This document shows, in pieces, positions 25,801-40,800 of a DNA stretch of 64,000 nt. The first letter of the stretch is position 1, and every line of letters starts with the position of its first letter. The stretch comes from Strongylocentrotus droebachiensis (taxonomy: Eukaryota; Echinodermata; Echinoidea; Camarodonta; Strongylocentrotidae), in the NCBI GenBank assembly GCA_035222895.1, contig JAVYIG010002377.1:188856-252855 (forward strand), in the 5' to 3' direction. The notes under the pieces are model-generated. The model made no database searches and was not told the DNA's origin. It saw nothing but the letters and a program-made list of their open reading frames with translations. The translations under genes were made by a program, and so were the position numbers.

Positions 25801-28800
25801 TTTGGTTCAAACACACAGCAGAAGTAACATGATTGCTCCACTGGGCATATACAAAACAAACAAAAAGATTCATTTAAAATGGTCAGCACCCCAGGAAATT
25901 GGAAGATTCTCACCCTTTCCAGTAGGTTTCTACCCCGCCCATTAACTTGACAGCATAAACATTTGACTAGTATCATCTAGTTTTCTCTTCCTCAAAAATA
26001 GAGAGGCACTTTCTTTCTGAAATATATTCTTAACAAATATCTTATGCTCACTTTAACAATGACATAAAAATCAGTCCAACAACTATTAGGAATGTCATCT
26101 CGGTATTACTGTAGGACAATAAGTTCCCTTTTTTGTGGTCAATACATGTATTTAATTCTAGGTATCACATACCAACATGCATAAAATATGATAAAAGGGG
26201 CAAGATACATGTCCATGTTTGTCAGGAAACAATCATCGATCATTATTCATATACTGTAATATAAGAAATAATATCCCTTATCGTAAGATTATTAGTACTA
26301 GTTGATGTTCCTTCGATGCAAATAGTTTCAGCTAGATCCTCGAGTGTCATTGTATATTTGTATAATACCCCAAAGGACTGCTGCATGCCTACTTACATGG
26401 AGAGCAGATGCATGATCTGTAATTATTGACTTCACAGAACGCCATGCACACCCCTCCAACACATGTTCCACTGTAATGGAAAGAAGAGAAGAGTTACTAT
26501 AGCATACATAGCTAACCAGTCACCTAACACACACTTTTGTTTCAACATGTTGCTAGCATTGAGAGGGGGGGGGGGGGGGGGACCCTCAAGATAGCTTACT
26601 ACAAGAATGATATTTTCTATCACATCTGTATTTTGTTATTATGAACAAAATATGTACAATTGATCCACAGTGATGAAAAAATATTTCACACAGGCTTTAT
26701 GCACAAGAGTTACATGCAATTGCTATCTGGGGTACCTTACCCAGAGATTACAGATACTATACACTGTTTATGACATCATGGACAATGGGATTTGTACATA
26801 TAATATTAGCAATAATAAATAATAACAAAGTTGATATAAAAGTTTCTAAGCGTTTTACATCAATTTTTCAAAACGATCAAATGTATCTTTGCATAATTAA
26901 ATTAACAAAGGAAGTAGTAAGCAATATCAGACAAAACATAAGGGCCCAAATTCACAAAGGAGGTTTGTCGACAAACCGAGGTTTATGTGCGTCATACGAC
27001 GCGTTTTACGCGTTTTTACAAACCTGGTTTGTAAAGAACAAAAGGAGGTTTGGCGAAACAAAAGGAGGTTTGAGCTCAAACCTTGGTCTGAGCTCAAACC
27101 TTGCTTTGTGAATTCGGGCCAAAGAGTGGACAATAAGAAAGAAAACAAAAGTTGATAAAATACTACATGTAATACATTCTTAGAACTACCATACTCAGAC
27201 AAAACATAACGAAAGACAATAATGAGGCAAAGAAAATTTATAATGGAACTTACAAATTCAGAGCTTTATATTCTTCTACAATGTTTCATTATGCATTAGC
27301 AAAAGGCACCCTTCTTGGTAACTGGATGACAAACATATGTAGGTCTGTGCTCACAAAACTTCTAAATCAGGGATCTTTGCAGCAGGCCATGCCCTACATA
27401 GTACTATGATACAGTCAAACCTACTTTAGTGACCACCTGTCTACAAAGACCACTTTTTGTGTTTCCCTTGGGCGGTCGCTATCGACAGGTTTGACTGTAT
27501 ATGTCTTGCTGGGAACCAAAAGGGCATAACTCACATGCCTCTACATGGAATGATTGCCTTTTGGTTCTCAGCAGGCAATATATTCTGAAGAACGTTATTT
27601 GAGACCCAATGGCTCAGTGGAAGAGCAGTGGTCTCGTAACCAGGAGGTCCCGGGTTCGAAACCAACTTGATGCGCTAGTGCCCTTTTGGTAAGGCATTAG
27701 TCCTAATTACCAAGTCCCTCGGAAAGGACTGAAAGCCATCAGTCCCCTGGTTGCTTACTGACAAGCATACACGTGCTTTCTTAGCAGTTAGGTCAAACCA
27801 ATCTTGAACCTTAAAGACTACTCACTTGTCAATGCATCCTGTTCCGTCCCTCAGATCAGGAGGAGATGGGCACCGAATGTCCCTTCCTGTACAGTAAGAC
27901 TTGGACTTGCAGTATGCATTCTGTTCTGTAGCATCACTGCATACTTTGGAGGGTGGTGCATAATAGCAGTTCTCACAGCATACAGAGTTCTTGTCACTGA
28001 TGAATGAACATATAAAGATAAGGGAATGTCCAGTGAGGAAAAAGACTAGGAAACCATGCAAGATTTGTTGGCCCAATTCTTTATAAATATCGACATCAGG
28101 TGTTAATCTTAGTAATAATAATAATAATAATAATATTAAATATATATAGCGCAGCTTTTATACAAAATATATTCAGCTGCGCTGGTTAAGAGCTCCTTTT
28201 TACTAAATTCTACAAAATAAGATCTCTCAGTTGAACAAATAAGTTTTTTAATTGGATTTGAAAACATTGAGAGATGGAGTGCTTCGTATTTCTATTGGCA
28301 AGCTATTCCATAGTTTGGGGGCAGCAATAGCAAAAGATCCAAGTCTTAAACTTACTATTAAAAAAAGGAAAACAGAAATTAAATATTCATTACATCAGCA
28401 TTTTGTTAGAAGCGACCTTGTTATATATCTTGTACACACAATGAGGTAAAGTTAGAGTGGCAATAGAAGAGAAGGCAATGATTTAAACATTTTTGAGCAG
28501 TTCTGACAATGACTTCATTGACAGACACGCACTTGACCACAGCACCTCTACCAAGTAATGCAGTACATTGTAAGAAAACAATATCAAACATGCTATAAAC
28601 TGAGAATACCGGTACTTGGACGTTACCATGATCCCTGCTTATGAAAATTGCAACTTTTTAACCATCAAGTAAATTGAATTGAAGTGTAGGAATACAAAAC
28701 ATGGTCAGTGATATGAACTAAATAGTGTAATACAGTAATCTTCGTTCCAGTGTAGACCCATTTCAAAGAATAAGAGCATCCCCATGAATTACAAAGACAG

Positions 28801-31800
28801 TTACATAAAGAAGACAAGGTATAGATGATCCTCATTGCACATACCTGCAGAGTTTGCCTGGTTTGAGCCTGCAGTTAGCTGTACAGCATTGATCAGGGTT
28901 ATTGTTATCCACAATGCCTACATCACACTGCTCTTCTTGTTCTAGACGGTAGTTGCCACACAGTGATGTCTGAGATGGCTCTGCAGGGAGAAGATAACAA
29001 ACAACCATAAACCATGGCATGTTCTCAATGCCTCTGAAAAGTAACCCGAGGTAAAAAGAGGTGGACTTGAAGGGTGGACCTCTCACACTTTGTTTCCTAC
29101 AAGCTTATCATGCCACAAAAGTGCTGATACAGAACAGGTCCATTTTCTATCCTTTATCCTCCTCCTCCCGCCCCCCCCCCCTCCTCCTCCCCCCCCCCCC
29201 CTCCTCCTCCCCCCCCCCCCCCTCCTCACCCCCCTCCTCCTCCTCCCCCCCCTCCTCCTCCTCCCCCCTCCTCCTCCTCCTCCCTCTCCCCTCCCCCTCC
29301 CCCTCCCCCTCCCCCTCCCCCTCCCCCTCCCCCTCCCCCTCCCGAGTTAATCTAGACCCATTTTTTCTGGTTATAGCTTTCAAAACTAATTCATTAAGGG
29401 TGAACTGATTGCTTAATTGACTAACTTGATGTTAAAAAAAAGACATTGTCACAAAATTCATGACCGTGACCAACACTGTATTACTTTAACAAAGATTGTA
29501 CAAAAATTGTATTTCAGCCAGGCATTTTGTGTTATCTGGGATGCTTACCGACAAAGCAGCGAGCAGATTTTTCCCTCAGTACTGGTGAAATCAGCCTCTT
29601 ACTGCAAATTGAGAATTTCTGTCATCATAAAGAAAGGAGGTATTACAGTATTCTGGTATCGTGGATTGCAGTTAAAGTACTTGTGCTACATATTGGATAT
29701 CCTAGGAAAATATGAAGTAACTGTTCCTTTATATTTACGCATGAGAGGACATAAATGTGCAGTAAAAATGAAAAAGAAAAGACAAATAAATTCATTGAAT
29801 CCCCTAACTTTACTGAACAATATATATACACATTTTTGTGGTTTGCTTAACCCCTTCCAAGACTTGGGCAGCCAATCCCCCCCCCCCCCCCCCCCATGAA
29901 TGTTACTTAGCATTGAACAATGTGTTTTGACTTAGAACACCCACTTTTTTCTGAAACAAACAAAAAAAGTTCCTTCAATGTGTAATAAGTGCTATAAGTC
30001 AAAATGGTTTCTTGACAGTTCACTTATTACTAAATAAATGCTTTTGGTTTTTTACTCAACCTTTCACTAATTTGTTTCTCTCATTTCCAGCTTTCATCAA
30101 ACCAACTTTAATAATATCAGGGTAAACTTCCCCTTTAATGGCTCGTTCACATACAATGTTGCAAACCCTGCAGGTTTTATTTTTCCTTTTCTTTATCTTT
30201 TTTTTTATTTGTAATTGAATGGCTAGTGGGGGTGAACAAAAAGTAGCTCCAAGTAAAAAAGGACCTCTGCATACTGACTCGTGTGTCCATTATAATCAAC
30301 AAGAAACCTGAACCACATAATCCTTATAACATTTTAACTTTGCCCTGGCATATTGAAGGAGGTTTTGAAAATCTCACCCTGTTATTGTCATAAGAACCGG
30401 TCACAGAGGCAGGGTACATGAGAAAGTTTCCACCACGGGAGTTTCCTGGGGCACACTCATCTCCCTCATTACCAGGATCGTGCTCACTGCCAAAGTTATG
30501 ACCCAACTCTGTGTGGAAAAAAAGACATACTGAATACAAAGAGGCTCTCCACTAATGGGACAATATTATTTCAAGGCTGGATCAATGAATTACCACAACT
30601 TGCATAAAATGATATCCCATAAGTAATTACACTGAATGTAGAACTGGTATTTTTCATAATACCCAGTACTTTTTATGGCTCATGAATGTATTTTAATCAT
30701 CATATTGATACATAAACTGAATAGAATGCAATCTGATGTTTTTGATATATTTGGAGAAGAAAACAAAACAACTTTGTAGCAGAAGATTTGTCTCATTACC
30801 ATTACACTGCATGTGGTATTTTGTATTTTACCAGTAATATAATAGTGTTTATTATTTGTATTTACATTTGTCCGTCAACAACAGTACAACTCACCATGAG
30901 CAGTCACTAAGTCTGCTTCTTCCGTTAATACACGGCGCCCCCAATTGACGGTTGTGGTTAAGCCTGTGTTCAGGTACTGTCGCTTCCCATTGCCAGCATA
31001 ATATACTGTAACAACAAGAAAATGTTTAGGGTTATAAGGTTATTTGCATCAACACTATTAAATATAAAGAAAACAATCAATGGACAATTGCGTAAATAGC
31101 TACCCCCAAAAAATCTATCTTGTTTCTTGTTAGTTGAATTAAGCATTATATATTTTAACAATAAAAGGTAGATCTAATGAGTCTTATTTGGATATATACA
31201 GATTTGACTGTAATTCCTTTTTTCTTTCACTTTTAATTTGTACCTTTAATATGTCAGAGACAGGGTAATATGCAGTTTGCTGCATGGTTTTTAAAAAGGT
31301 GCAAGTAAAATAATGACCAAAACAGACAAGTAATCATAGAATAAATTTTAAGTGTAAAGGAAATACAAAGTGCACTGACTCTGACATCCGCATAACCCAC
31401 TCAAGCACTGCAAGTTTGATTCACCTGATGTACATATGCCTCCTACAGCGTTGCTTCTTGGAGTGCCTATGTATGCAAGACCTAGGACACCATTGGAGAA
31501 GTCTTGATAGGTGAAGAGATGTGCTAAGCAGAATGCACTGTGATCCTCTTTACTGTATACCTGCAGAAAGAACATGATAGCTACCGTTAGGCATTCATCA
31601 AGCAAAGTAGTGTGACTTAGCCCTGGGGGTGTTTCACAAAGCCTTTTATCAATGACAAATGACAACTAGCTTACAACAAAAACTGTCATTTGTCACTGAT
31701 GACAAGTTTTGTGAAACACCCTCCAGGAAAGCTCCAGACAGAGCACTGGTAAACTAAACAAGAGCTTTGGTAATACAAAATAAGCACTGTGACAATCCCC

Positions 31801-34800
31801 AACTGATCCTTGAAATGGGGGGGGGGGGGGAGATGATGGTGGGGAATGAAAATGAATTGAAGAAGGCTGTGTAGCTGGAAAGATAGAGATACAGTCTTGG
31901 AAATGAAGTAAGGGGTAACCTAAGTACAAGAATGTGCACTTGTGTGTATTCATCCTGAAGTACGTTGTTCCAAGTCTAGGACATACCACTTTATCTTCTA
32001 AAGCTGACATGTCAGCATCCATGTATTTAATGAGCTCTGTTAAAACTCTTTGGTTTGTACCACTGAACTCAAACAATCTGGATAGCCAGCGCAAAAGGTA
32101 ACCTTTGCATGCAAGACTGTGTTACACCCTGACATGCACATGTGTGTAGTGTGAAAAGCCAACCACCTTCAGATGAAATCGCCGTAGAGCATGTATTATG
32201 TGTGCATTCAATGCGTGCATGCATATTTGCGCTCATATTCATCATTCTTTGAGGGTCTGAAATTTGTAATAATCACAAATTTGAAATAGTTGGCAGCTAT
32301 GTATGTAGTGATCAATTCAATACTGTAGAAAATCCTTGTGCTATACAGTGCGTCCCAGAAAAAACTAAACCAAGAATTATCAATGTTTTATAACTTAATC
32401 ACAATTATAATTAATAAATTACACATATTTGTAAAGCTTAGATCCTCCTCTTTCATTTGATGCAACTCATATGATGTATATTTCATGCATGAGTGATTAA
32501 AAACAATTTGAAGAGAGGGAACCAAAATGTCATTTGGCGGGCGGTATCTGAATTTCAAAGAGAAAATCACATTAGCTTTTAATCACTCATGCTTGAAATA
32601 TGCATCATATGAGTTGCACAAAATGAAAGAGGAGGATCTAATCTTTACAGATATGTGTCATTTATTAATTATAATTGTAATTAAGTTATGTTAAAACATT
32701 GATAATTCTCAGTTTTGTTTTTTCTGGGACGCACTGTATAACTTGAGATTCTACTCCTAAAGGAGAGGATGGTAGTAATGTTGTACTAAACACAACCTCA
32801 CCTCCAAAAGTTCCTGCACACCCCAAGGCTCGCTGTCTCGATTAACGTTGTAGTTATCTGCCGATGTTGGCGAGGGATTCTGGTGTATGACAATCTTCAT
32901 GTAGGGCAAACACACAAAAGAATGAGAGATTATCAATTATAATAATAATAATAATACTCAGTTCTTATATAGCGCTTATTACACTCATTAAGCGCTTCCA
33001 AACTTGGAGATTATTACCCTGGCTTTAGCTGTGCTGCCATTACGGCGCTCTAGCATTTCAAAGAATTAATTCCTGCCAGGTACCCATTTACATCACCTGG
33101 GTTGAGTGTGGCAAATGTAGATCAATGTCTTGCCAAAGGACATTAGTGCCGCGGTGGGTCTCGAACCGCGGACCTTGCGATCCACAGTCCGGCGACTTAA
33201 CCACTTGACCACAGCACCTCTACCAACTAATGCAGTACATTGTAAGAAAACAATATCAAACATGCTATAAACTGAGAATACCGGTACTTGGACGTTACCA
33301 TGATCCCTGCTTATGAAAATTGCAACTTTTTAACCATCAAGTAAATTGAATTGAAGTGTAGGAATACAAAACATGCTCAGTGATATGAACTAAATAGTGT
33401 AATACAGTAATCTCTTTGGGTACATAATACTTTCATTTGTATATTCTGCTGCCTCATACAAGATGAGATATATCACAAATAGCAGTGTCCATGTATGCTT
33501 TGGTAATACAGTAAAACCTGTAAATTCGCTAACGGGAGACAAATTTGTGGTCTGCTATATGCATGTAGGTGATTACTAAAGCAGGTTTCACTCTACAATG
33601 AGTGCACATGAAACTGTTGTAAATTGACTGATCCTGTCATAAATTCAAATATAAAGTGAAAAAAATACTCAACAATAATACTTTAGTGCGGTAAGAAATC
33701 AGAGAAAGAGAGACACTGGGTCTGTCAACTATCATCTTAGCTTTAGCTACACTGCCCTTCTTATGCATTACCTTTTTGATTTGGAACTGAAAGCCTGAAT
33801 ATCCTGGTTCCCATTCAGTCGTCTTGTAGATGACATCAACCCTGTCAACCAGGCTTACCTGAGAGAGAGATAGAGAGACATGGAGAGAAGGAAAAGGAAA
33901 TAAAGCAGATGCCAGTGGATGATTGGGATAAAAACAACTCACAAAAATGACATTTTGTTTTCCCAGGTACTATACTTACAAAACATTTTTGCACACAAGT
34001 TGCCCAATCATGTGCTGCTCAATTTGTGGCCCTACGATAATTTTAAAACGTTGCGAAAATGAAACCCTAGTGAAAGTCATGGCGTACACAAGTAGTGGAG
34101 ATACTCACCAGGTAGTTCATAGATATTTGCATGTTACTTTGTCCCATTGACTGGTAGAATCTGTAATCAGCAGTGAGAAGCATTGGACAGACATGATAGC
34201 GTGGGGGCGCTCTCCTCTGACGGGAGTGTGATGATGAGGATGACTCTGATAAACATAGAGACACAAAACAAAAAGAGAAAGAGATAGGGGATGTTTATAA
34301 TAGTATCTGATATCTTAATAGCCCTTATATCTACCATGCAAGTTGCTCCAATATGACCCTACTGATTTCAGTGTTTACAGCATTCATGGAATTCCTTCCT
34401 TCCGGTATCCATTTAGCAGTTGGGTGGAGAATGGCAAAAGTAGAACAATGTCAAGTTCAGGATAGATAGATAGCATAGTGAGGTTGGGATAAAGAGAAAA
34501 AGAGGAGTTTTAAAAATACCAACCACTATTTTTTTGTTGCTCTGCATGATTTGGTACTCTATTTCAAAATATTCCATTTAAAATAGGGTATCAGCTTTAA
34601 ATGTAAAGAGACATTGCAATTGTAGAACCTGTGAAAAAGGGCAGCCTGAATAGGCTTTAATGCAGAAACTGTAAATAAAGGTAAACCATAAAGCACCCCC
34701 CCCCCCCCACAAAATAAAAATGGAACAGATTCAATCTAAAGAAACAACCCATAAAACATTTCTGTGTGCAGTATTTATATGACACATGCAGACATTTGAC

Positions 34801-37800
34801 TTACTGCTTTTAGGCGCTGAGTTTTGCCCTTTGAGCTGTTCTTGTGTCTTTTCGTACTTGAGACCTTCTGGCAAGTGGTGGCCATGTGGACAAAATGAAG
34901 CCCTGGTGAAAGAAAAGGTACAAAAAGTTTTTGTGATAATTTGAATTACTGGTACTATTATAAATAATAGTTTGTCATCAGTGGTCTTCAGATATAAAAT
35001 TTTCAATTTCACTGGATTTTAACTTTAACCCCAAATAGATGATCATTGTCAAAATGAAATTGATTTGACAGTTTTCATGGAGGTGATAATATATTGATAA
35101 TACATTGGACATACACATGTAGTTAAAACAAAAGTTCAGGTGAGAATAGAAACTTCAAACCTGATTATTTATGTACAATTTACACCTTTAAAGAAAGGCT
35201 ATTTATATTGTTTACTTTGAACGACCTTTAAATAAAGATAGATTTTAATAGATAGTACTTACGTTGTATTTTGTTTGATATCTGAGCTGCGATATGCTAT
35301 CATGCTGAAGTTATGTCGTTCTTTTATGTGTCTCCAAGATGGCTGTTAAAGAGATAAAAGCAAAGAAGTTTTAGATTTTTTTTTTCTTTCTTTCTTAAAA
35401 AAAGAAAAGAAGATGCAAAGGACATGTTGTAGCCTTCAAAACCATTGAAAGAAGTCAAGAGCAAAACTGATTTCTAGCTTCAAACCCACTTACCCCTGGC
35501 GCTGAAGCAAGATTTTGTACCTTCACGACATATGAGCATATTTGCCTGGAAGTTATACCCTTAAAAAGCCTGGCTGACAAAAAAAGTGTTTAGTCTCCAC
35601 ATCAAAATATGCATGTAATAGTTGTGTTGAATATATGGAAAATAATGATATCATCAGAGGCCATTATAACATCCTTCTTTCTATGTTGCACTTAAACTAG
35701 CATTCACTAGAACAGACCAGTAATAACTACCTCTACCGGTATTTAAAAAAGAAAAGGAATGAAATTCAAATTCTTCAATTTCCACAATCATATTCTAAAT
35801 AAAGCTGCTCACAGATACACTGCTTTAAGGCACAAATAGCTTAACATGCCATAGATTTATGATCATAATAACAATAAATACTAATAGACTACAGATGAAT
35901 GTTGATGATGAAGGTGGTGGTGAGATGTTGAGGATAGCAATGACGATGACGATGACAATGACGATGACAATGACAATGACTACATACACTCTCTGTATAC
36001 TGCCCCTCAGTTTCATGACAAACCTTTACCTCAATGGTATATTGCTCTTCTCTTGTGTATATTCTAGCTGTGATGTCATCACCTTCTAGGTGCATTTTCA
36101 CCACACTGTCAGGATCATCTACATAAAGGCAATGAGAATCAAATTCAGTGGTGTATAGATCTACAAGGGGCAATTGACTAATTTGACTATAAACATTGTA
36201 CATACCGTATATAATTGTAGACAAAAGTTTGTGTAGTCCCATGTACCAGTATACCTTTCTTTTCATGGTTTCAAACTTTTAGCCAGATTCATTCAATTGT
36301 TTAAGATATTGAAGATACCAAATAACACACCTGCATGATATATACAATTATTCCTATATATATACTACATTTCCAAACATTTAGCATCATTTCTTGACAG
36401 TTGCTTTCATAATGGCTAATCTAGTCAAGAATTAGGCAGATCAGTCCTTCTTAGTTCAATAAATTGTAAAACCTACATGCACTACCGGTATTTACCTTCC
36501 AAATAACCCATGTAATATGAGTCAACTTCTAGAGAATGTGGTCTCTCCAAACCATCTTGCCCCACTGCATACACTGAAAAGTCAGTGGTAAAAAGACCTT
36601 CTCGCTTGGTTAGCTCCATGTTGAATTGTCTATTTGATTGTCGTCGGAGAAGGAAGAGATTGGGGTAAAAAGAGAAAACACAGTTAACTCAATAGTTATA
36701 ATAACAATACTGTATTGGTCATTCCCATAATCAGTTACATTACATATTTAAGAGAATTTTATTTTATTTTATTTATCATGGTTTAAAAAATAGGATCAAC
36801 ATAACACTGGTTTATGAATTAGGGTTAAAAAATATGAAGTGCATAGCAAATTATACGAATCATATGTGCTCTATAGCTTTCCATACGTAATCTAACTGCT
36901 GGAAGATGCATTTACACTGCAAACAAAATATTGTTGATTTTTCTCAAGTTCAGGTGTTTTGTCGGAAGTTGCATAGCAAGTTTGCATAGTAACTACCAGC
37001 AAAACACAACAAAAATTTGGTACGATTCCATTTTTTTTTGTCACATGACTCTCCTCGCTTCTTTCGCAGAGAAACGAAAATTCATGCATGTGCACTACTC
37101 ACCAAAAAATCGCAATGAGCGAAAACCAACATTTTTTTAACAGATTTTTTCCAATAGTCTGAGTAATGTACGGTAAATGGCAGTAAATAAAAATGGTGTT
37201 TGGGCTGTGTAAATGGGCCTTGTACTACATCCTGTATGAAGCTCCATACATGTAGCAATTGACTACTGAGTGTGTAACTTAACCCTGCATGAAGCTAATC
37301 CTAATAACAAATCTCACACTTGCACACTTGTCATGAAATCAGGTCACAATGTCGACTCACTCAGCAAATTCAGCATGTAAATGAAAATGTGAACAATCAG
37401 TTTGAATATGATGTATCATGCAACAAAAATGAAGATTGAACTCTGATAAGATTGTCCACCGGGCAAACATGAATTAGCACTCTATAGGTTAAATGCATTT
37501 AGGTTTATGAACATTTCTGCAGATATTATCATGAGAAACTGAGAAATTGGTTACTACTGTATGTACACTTGTATACAGACCACTGTAAAAATTCTACACT
37601 TCTCGAACACTGAAAACAATTTTCAATTGCAAAGAGTATACGGCCTGACATTAAATCTATTTTATAATGAAACACCTATACATCATAAAGATTTTTCAAC
37701 TTCTTGAACACTGAAACCAATTTCCATTGCAAAGTCAAGAGCCTATACATACTAACATTTAATCTACTTATAACATTTACTTGAGTAAAGCCTACTTGAG

Positions 37801-40800
37801 TACATCATAAAGAATTTTTAAAACATTCATCATTCCATGTGTACATGTATGTCTTACAAGTATACCCAACAATGTTGTGCATTTGTTGTTGTTGTTGATA
37901 CTGCTGTGGGTTTGTGGCCTAGCTGCTTCTTTGATGAGATTTTAATAGCATTACTATTAAAATAAATTAAAATTGACACAAAGTACTCATAATATAGCAT
38001 TTTATTAGTTATGGGTACAATTGTACTGAAAAATCTGTCACTTTCTATAAATAGTAGGCCTACATGTACCCTGTAATGCAGGTCTCCTGTATTTGAGCAC
38101 GCTGTTTCCTCATCAGGAAGCAATCTCAAGACATTACACATCCCAAGTTCTCTATCAAAACTCCATAGGCTAATGACATCATAGGACTAAGCCAGCAGGA
38201 TGCCCCTAAATTTGCCAATTTTCCCTCTGCTGTCCCCATCACCTATTAGTCTAACTTTACAGACCTTATAAGGATTTTCTTTTTCTAGTACACAGAACAG
38301 CTTTTATTACAGTCCAGTGAGTCCACACTTGCATTTAATTGAACTTAACAATAAATAGGCCTACTCTAAATCTTGGCACAAGTCAATGTGAAATTTGATT
38401 TAAATACTGGTACACTACATATGTACTGTACATGAAGATTTGCACTTGCAGATAGACATTTAAATATACAGTATACTTGTATACTTGATAATTTTAAAAG
38501 ACTCACTCAGAGGTCTGACAAATAAGACTATTTCCATCCAAATACATTTTTTGGTGAGGTTCAGGAGTAGTTGCATTAGGATAACAAATAACCTTTTCGC
38601 ACACAAGAGAGGACAAAAAACACTTATAATACGACCTACTGACTGTACTTGTACATGTACTTGTACTTCATGTAAATAAAAGTCATCTTATACCAGGCAA
38701 GTTGGCCTGGTTGTTTACCAAATTTTGATATGAAAAAATGCCAACACCTCCATTTTGTTCTACATACACTGTATTATCCCAATACAAAATAACACAAGTC
38801 TTATGACAAGATACGTACATTTTTAAATTTTGTACAGCTCTAGAGTTTAAGAAATATTGAATAGCTTTCCACTTCTGAATGAATAGGGAGGGGGAGGGGG
38901 GAGGGGCAAGCCCACTATTTCCATATTTTCTTAAATTTCAAATTGGTCTTCAAGTCAAGATTCCAGACGAGCATTTTAATTAGACATCACATTTTTAGGA
39001 GGAAATCTTGTGAGCCTGGAAGACAGGCTAATGGTGTACGAGTCTCATCCTGACAAGTGATGTGAATGAGTCATGTAGGATCCACAACTAATCTACACTA
39101 TGAGCTACGTACAACAATCAACTGCAAATAATTTGTTGATGTTGATAATATGTTCAAGTTCCATTCAGTTTGATACATTACTAGCTAGCTACAATAGGCA
39201 GCATTAAATTGTAACCATATACCGTATATGATTTTGAATTTGAGATCAGGAAAGCGGGGGATGCATTTATGTCAAACAACAGTGTTCAGACATAAACCAT
39301 GAAGAGAAACGATACTTATTAAATGGTAGCTTCTTTTTTTCTCCATTAAAGCGGGGCTTTTAAAACTGTTAACGGATATTGCCCACAGCTTTTTCTTTTA
39401 TGAGTTAAATTGTTATAAGACCTGACTTTGTTTACTTGTAATATACTGATACACTTGTACCATGGAGGCATGTACATATAATTATCTAAATTATATTTCT
39501 GTTATCATTATCTGTAGGTGATGTCAAGGGGAGAAAAGCTGTTGAGTTGCAAAATGCAAACATTTGAAGTAAAATGTGATTAGTGCCATTTTAGTGGTAT
39601 GGGATCCTATGTGTCAGACACACACAAAACAAACAAAAACACAGGTGTCTCCATTCTTGACAGAATAGCGCTCTATTAATCCTAGGTACAGTACAGGTAT
39701 CGTCTTTGATAAGTAAACTTTGAAAAACAGTATTTCTCTAGAAGTTGCAAGAAGTTCCTTTTTAGGCTGTTTATATTTTTAACAAAAATGTTTTTCAATG
39801 GGAGATGAGAGCCGGTCTAGCGGTAATTAGGTAATGTTGATGGTAGTACGGTCAGCTCTGACTCTGCCTGCCTACAAACTGAAACACACAATGGCATGCT
39901 ATTGGCAACTGAGTCCAAAGGATATGTTTCCAGGCAGAAGCAGATTGTGTTTGGGTGCCCTATCTTCATGTATATTACATTTTTGCTAGTAAAAAATAGT
40001 CATTCAGCGTGTTTCCACAGAAAAAGGTTACACGGTATTACCCGTGTAATACCGTGTAATACAGTGTAACTTTCCTGTGGAAACACAAGCAACACGGGTT
40101 ATTGGCGACCCGTGTCGACCGAGATACGGATTATCATAGCCACCTCTGGGAGGTGGTTATTGCCAGTGTGAAATCGCTGTGGAAACACATCGCAACAAAC
40201 CGTATCTGGTGAATCATCAGAGCGCCAAGCCCCAATCACCACTGCAGCGTGATTGGTTGAAAAATACTTTGAAATGCACGTATACAATAATATGTTTATA
40301 TACGCGCTGTACTGAACAATGACAAATGTACGTCACAATAGAATAGCCGTAACGGGAGCTTACATACGTACATCGGGCGCGGTGCGCGCGGATATTTGAT
40401 CGGAGCTAGCGTGTGGGAATGAGAACAACTCGTTCAAACCACATATGATCACGTGGAATCCTGTGTAGATCTGGATCCAAGATCGAGGTCAAATGTTGAA
40501 TCTTGACTTCCAATTGACTTGGAACACGGAATCGGGGCTACTCGGAATGCTGCGCTCTGTGGAAACAGATTGGTTTAATACCGTGTCGCCGCGACACAGT
40601 ATTTTAATTCTGGAAAAGATAATCTGTGTTCCACTCTTGTTCTGTGGAAACACGCTGATTGTCAGGGTATCAAATGGTTTCCATTAGTTTCTGACAAGCT
40701 TTTTCTTTATTGGTTACTCAAAAAAGTATTTACAATGGTTGTCTTATTGATATGCAATTACTGTATGTATAAAAGGTTTATGAAAAAAATGGCAAATACA

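Noticed and set aside
29061..29408. Pro/Ser-rich and Gly/Glu-rich frames
   Set aside because: They are products of the CCCCCT minisatellite.
31983..32094. Minus-strand frame [20 protein letters not shown]... lying between ADAM17 exons 9 and 10
   Set aside because: Joining its only good acceptor to exon 9 gives an immediate stop, and exon 9 joins exon 10 in phase with the expected family sequence, so it is not needed.
37854..38141. 95-codon minus-strand frame in ADAM17 intron 2
   Set aside because: No match to the prodomain. Exons 2 and 3 join in phase without it, and the second half is low-complexity.
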